Translations under genes and position numbers: made by a program
Source: Actinomycetota bacterium
GTDB lineage: Bacteria > Actinomycetota > Coriobacteriia > Anaerosomatales > Anaerosomataceae
Assembly: GCA_011372845.1 (NCBI GenBank)
Contig: DSAI01000144.1
Span: forward strand, 1 to 8,641
Length of the DNA: 8,641 nt
Reading direction: 5' to 3'
The notes under the pieces: generated by a model
The model's database searches: none
What the model saw: the letters and a program-made list of their open reading frames with translations, nothing else
What the model was told of the DNA's origin: nothing
Part shown: positions 6,915 through 8,641 of the stretch, piece after piece
Position numbering within the stretch: position 1 is the first letter of the stretch
How the letters are laid out: the number at the start of each line of letters is the position of its first letter

Positions 6915-7158
6915 CGACCTTCCCGCTCACCACAGGCACCGCGTAAGGGATCAGTGCCATCTCGCGGGCGCGCTTGACGGCAGTGGCCACCTGGTGCTGG
7001 TGCTGCGCGCAGTTGCCCGAGACACGCCGCGGCTTGATCTTGCCGCGATCGGTGGTGTACTTGCGCAGCATGTTGATGTCCTTGTAGTCGATGTACTCGA
7101 CCTTGTCCTTGCAGAACGCGCAGTAGCGCCGCTTCGACTTACGTGCGTATTCGCTCAT
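6895..7158 (-). CDS. rpsR: 30S ribosomal protein S18, zinc-binding type
   Basis: The 87-residue product is S18, which pairs with S6 on the 30S platform and contacts 16S rRNA. The core is unmistakable: [15 protein letters not shown] (20-34), [12 protein letters not shown] (39-50) and [10 protein letters not shown] (63-72). Residues C13, C16, C50 and H53 (YCAFCKDK and GNCAQHQ) make the metal-binding set known for the zinc-containing form of S18. The C-terminal tail, [14 protein letters not shown], is slightly longer than usual and is the part whose DNA overlaps the next gene. AAGGAGGT (7172-7165) six bases before the ATG is the strongest Shine-Dalgarno site in the operon, fitting high expression. 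It follows ssb by 82 bases. Confidence 0.96.
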   Translation of the reverse strand: MSEYARKSKRRYCAFCKDKVEYIDYKDINMLRKYTTDRGKIKPRRVSGNCAQHQHQVATAVKRAREMALIPYAVPVVSGKVDGKGRR

Positions 7159-7205
7159 CTACATACCTCCTTCCGGGCCCCGATGGGGCGGTGTCCGAAG
7201 GCCGC

Positions 7206-7224
7206 GGCGGAGAGGGGTTCCGCC
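7206..7224 (-). other. Inverted repeat in the ssb-rpsR spacer
   Basis: A 6-bp stem (7206-7211 GGCGGA with 7219-7224 TCCGCC, seven-base loop) lies 17 bases after the ssb stop. A second small GC stem (7177-7181 with 7185-7189) follows immediately before the rpsR ribosome binding site. Neither is followed by a T-run. Together they could tune the large expression difference expected between SSB and S18, but this is inference. Confidence 0.35.
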
Positions 7225-7240
7225 TACGACCGGTCTGTGT

Positions 7241-7669
7241 TTAGAACGGGATCTCTTCTCCGAGGTCATCGGCCGCAGAGCCGCCGGACGACGCCGAAGC
7301 ACTGCCGGAGCCGCCCGATCCGCTGTAACCGGAACCGCCGCGCGAATCGAGGAACTCGATGTCGTCTGCGATGACCTCGATGGCGCTGCGCTTGTCACCC
7401 TGCTGGGTCTCCCACTCGCGCCACCGCAGCTTGCCGTCGATGCCGATCCGCATGCCCTTGGTGAGCATGCGGGACAGCGACTCTCCGCGCGCGCCGAACA
7501 TCGTGACGTCGATGTAGTTGGGCACGTCTTCCCATGCCCCGCTGTCCGAGTTCTTCCGACGATCGTTGAAGGCGATCCTGATACTGAGGATGTTCAGCCC
7601 GCCAGCGGTCGCCCGGAGCTCCGGATCGCGCGTGAGATTGCCCGTCAATACCACTCTGTTGATACTCAT
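7241..7669 (-). CDS. ssb: Single-stranded DNA-binding protein
   Basis: SSB coats single-stranded DNA in replication, recombination and repair and recruits partner proteins through its C-terminal tip. The 142-residue product has the OB fold at 1-108, with typical features: INRVVLTGNLTRDPELR (3-19), FNDRRKNSDSG (34-44), YIDVTMFG (52-59) and GKLRWREWETQQGDKR (79-94). A Gly/Ser-rich flexible linker follows (110-133), then the acidic tip DDLGEEIPF (134-142), ending in the conserved Ile-Pro-Phe. Length is slightly short for actinobacterial SSBs because the linker is short. The ATG at 7669 is preferred over an in-frame GTG at 7678, because SSBs typically begin at this Met and GGTGG lies five bases before it. 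The gene is 53 bases after rpsF and ends in TAA. Confidence 0.95.
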   Translation of the reverse strand: MSINRVVLTGNLTRDPELRATAGGLNILSIRIAFNDRRKNSDSGAWEDVPNYIDVTMFGARGESLSRMLTKGMRIGIDGKLRWREWETQQGDKRSAIEVIADDIEFLDSRGGSGYSGSGGSGSASASSGGSAADDLGEEIPF

Positions 7670-7722
7670 TGATGCCACCTTACCTCGTGAAGCCGACCGT
7701 TTCTGGCCAACCGGATGTACCG

Positions 7723-8016
7723 CTACGCCAGGTCGTCACGACGAACGACCATGAAGCGAAGCACCTGGTCGGTGATGTTCAGGACACGGTCGAGCTCGGC
7801 AACGGTGGCGGCTTCAGCGTGGAACAGGACGACCTGATAGTCGCCCTCTTCGGTGTGATCGATCTCGTGGGCAAGCCGGCGCTTGCCCCAGACTTCCTCG
7901 GAGTCGATCGTGCCGCCATCTGCGGTCAGGATAGCCCGGATCTTCTCCAGGACACCCTCCCGCGCCTCGTCATCGAGGGTGGGGCGCATGATAAGCATGA
8001 GTTCGTAAGCCTTCAA
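7723..8016 (-). CDS. rpsF: 30S ribosomal protein S6, TTG start
   Basis: S6 forms a heterodimer with S18 on the 30S platform. The 97-residue product begins MKAYELMLIMRPTLDDEA (1-18), with the conserved Y4-E5-L/M edge strand. It continues through GKRRLAHEI (44-52, matching the family G-K-R-x-L-A-Y-x-I motif) and the final strand VLRFMVVRRDD (85-95). Length matches the family. The start is a TTG at 8016: no ATG or GTG fits the conserved N-terminus, and a very strong site, AGGGAGGTGA (8030-8021), lies just upstream. An open frame continues further upstream to 8205, but its translation is Cys/His/Arg-rich and unrelated to S6, so it is rejected. The gene is the first of the operon and ends in TAG. 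Confidence 0.95.
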   Translation of the reverse strand: MKAYELMLIMRPTLDDEAREGVLEKIRAILTADGGTIDSEEVWGKRRLAHEIDHTEEGDYQVVLFHAEAATVAELDRVLNITDQVLRFMVVRRDDLA

Positions 8017-8085
8017 TGTTTCACCTCCCTTGGGCTTGTGCGGCCCCGGGACGTGAAGGCGATGCCCGGAGCAGGAAATGAAGCT
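8017..8085 (-). promoter_or_regulatory. rpsF 5' leader with GC hairpin; candidate S6:S18 autoregulatory site
   Basis: If transcription starts near 8085, the leader is about 69 nt. It can form a 5-bp stem from CCGGG (8069-8065) and CCCGG (8050-8046), with a 14-base loop, placed before the AGGGAGGTGA ribosome binding site. S6:S18 is known to bind an rpsF leader structure in many bacteria through a CCG element. CCG triplets occur here, but I cannot match the full consensus fold by eye. Confidence 0.3.
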
Positions 8086-8090
8086 CCCGG

Positions 8091-8119
8091 AGTGTAGCAG
8101 AGACCCGACCGTGTCACAA
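8091..8119 (-). promoter_or_regulatory. Probable sigma-70-type promoter of the rpsF operon
   Basis: On the minus strand, TTGTGA (8119-8114) and TACACT (8096-8091) are separated by exactly 17 bases. Each matches four of six consensus positions, and a TG lies one base before the -10 (extended -10). Transcription would begin near 8085, about 69 bases before the rpsF start. This is the only promoter-like pair I found between rpsF and the upstream gene. Confidence 0.5.
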
Positions 8120-8123
8120 CACG
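8110..8123. repeat. Short palindrome overlapping the -35 element
   Basis: CGTGT and ACACG flank four bases (CACA on the plus strand). The repeat covers the proposed -35 hexamer and could be an operator. A 5-bp half-site is short enough to arise by chance. Confidence 0.2.
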
Positions 8124-8161
8124 TTACCCCCGGCCTCTGACACACACAGGCGTGTCTCCCG

Positions 8162-8641
8162 TCATCGCACGCACACCAACGCCTTCGAACGTGCGAGGAG
8201 TGCAACCCCCAGCGCGAGAGCGCAGCCGACGGCCGTAGACGCCGCTGACGGGATACCCGGAACGCTTGACATGCGCGTCGAGCCGGCCGCCGTGCTCCTT
8301 TTCGCGCGTGGCTGCTGCGTGAGCACCGCGGCGCCGCATGCAGTGCGGACGCCCCCGTCCTCGATCAGCCGGGCGCTGGAACCCGCATGACCGGCCACCA
8401 CAGACCCGGTGTGCCCGGCGGTCGCATCGACCGGCTCACCGGCAGATGGAGCGATCGGGACAGACGACGAGGGCCGGGAAGCGACATCCGTTCGGGCACG
8501 GGCAGAGGCCTCCTGCGCGCCCATGATGATCACAGCCGGGCCACCGGCCGACATGCCGGCGCGGACGGCCTCTACTGCGGGAGCGGATGAGGATGGCACG
8601 TCGGGCACAGTGGCTCCTGAGACCTGCTCGCAGGACGCAGA
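8162..8641 (-). CDS. 3' part of a gene for an Ala/Ser-rich protein with C-terminal hydrophobic anchor (partial)
   Basis: The frame is open from the window edge at 8641 to a TGA at 8162, so the true start lies outside; a GTG at 8608 is only the first internal start. The visible 159 residues are mainly Ala, Ser, Gly, Val and Pro with no recognisable domain. They end in a hydrophobic stretch (AASTAVGCALALGVALLA) followed by RSK and seven further residues. A Pro-rich segment precedes the hydrophobic stretch. This layout resembles the anchors of surface proteins, but no canonical LPxTG is present; a plain C-terminal membrane anchor is equally possible. Third positions are GC-rich in this frame, which supports coding. 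No intrinsic terminator is evident between its stop and the rpsF promoter. Identity is unknown. Confidence 0.5.
   Translation of the reverse strand, partial: SASCEQVSGATVPDVPSSSAPAVEAVRAGMSAGGPAVIIMGAQEASARARTDVASRPSSSVPIAPSAGEPVDATAGHTGSVVAGHAGSSARLIEDGGVRTACGAAVLTQQPRAKRSTAAGSTRMSSVPGIPSAASTAVGCALALGVALLARSKALVCVR

Noticed and set aside
5941..7374. Long plus-strand open frame (477 codons) opposite the DUF2232 gene, rpsR and ssb
   Set aside because: It is a GC-rich shadow of three recognisable genes on the other strand. The translation is Thr/Ala/Arg-rich without domains.
8017..8205. 63-codon N-terminal extension of rpsF
   Set aside because: The extension is Cys/His/Arg-rich, unlike S6, and it crosses the proposed promoter. 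The TTG at 8016 has an excellent ribosome binding site and gives a normal S6 length.

Overview
The window looks like chromosomal DNA from a high-GC, Gram-positive-type bacterium. A Coriobacteriia-like actinobacterium is my best guess. That is an inference from three things: strong GC bias at third codon positions, clear Shine-Dalgarno sites, and a housekeeping replication/translation operon next to a secreted protein with cell wall binding repeat 2 (CWB2) domains. No rRNA or other taxonomic marker is present.

Right and centre (about 8120 down to 2408, minus strand) is one co-directional gene cluster. In transcription order it reads: probable promoter (8119-8091), rpsF (S6, TTG start), ssb, rpsR (S18, zinc-binding type), a DUF2232/YybS-like membrane protein, rplI (L9 with a long acidic tail), dnaB (replicative helicase), and an FAD-dependent oxidoreductase of the COG2509 type. 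Spacers are 82 nt or shorter, rpsR overlaps the DUF2232 gene by 20 nt, and three spacers carry GC-rich inverted repeats. S6 and S18 bind together in the 30S subunit, SSB and DnaB act at the replication fork, and L9 belongs to the 50S subunit. The membrane protein and the oxidoreductase are passengers of unknown physiological role. Upstream of this operon, also on the minus strand, is the 3' end of a gene for an Ala/Ser-rich protein with a C-terminal hydrophobic anchor; it runs off the window at 8641.

Left (63-2402, plus strand) is a gene for a secreted CWB2-repeat protein, convergent with the operon and separated from it by 5 bp between stop codons. It is interrupted by one in-frame TAG at 1068-1070. 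The same frame stays open for 443 further codons to 2402. The 63 codons between the TAG and the next plausible start still encode the core of a CWB2 repeat and the start of a fibronectin-III-like domain. Read through, the product would be 779 residues: signal peptide, linker, two complete and one partial CWB2 repeats, Pro-rich linker, FnIII-like domain, three CWB2 repeats. TAG is also the ordinary stop of rpsF, the DUF2232 gene, rplI and dnaB, so genome-wide amber reassignment is unlikely. A recent nonsense mutation, a sequencing error or local readthrough are the remaining explanations.

I saw no CRISPR array, tRNA, rRNA, insertion sequence or phage gene, and no evidence for a new multi-gene system. 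The interrupted surface-protein gene, the acidic L9 extension and the intercistronic hairpins are the points most worth checking.
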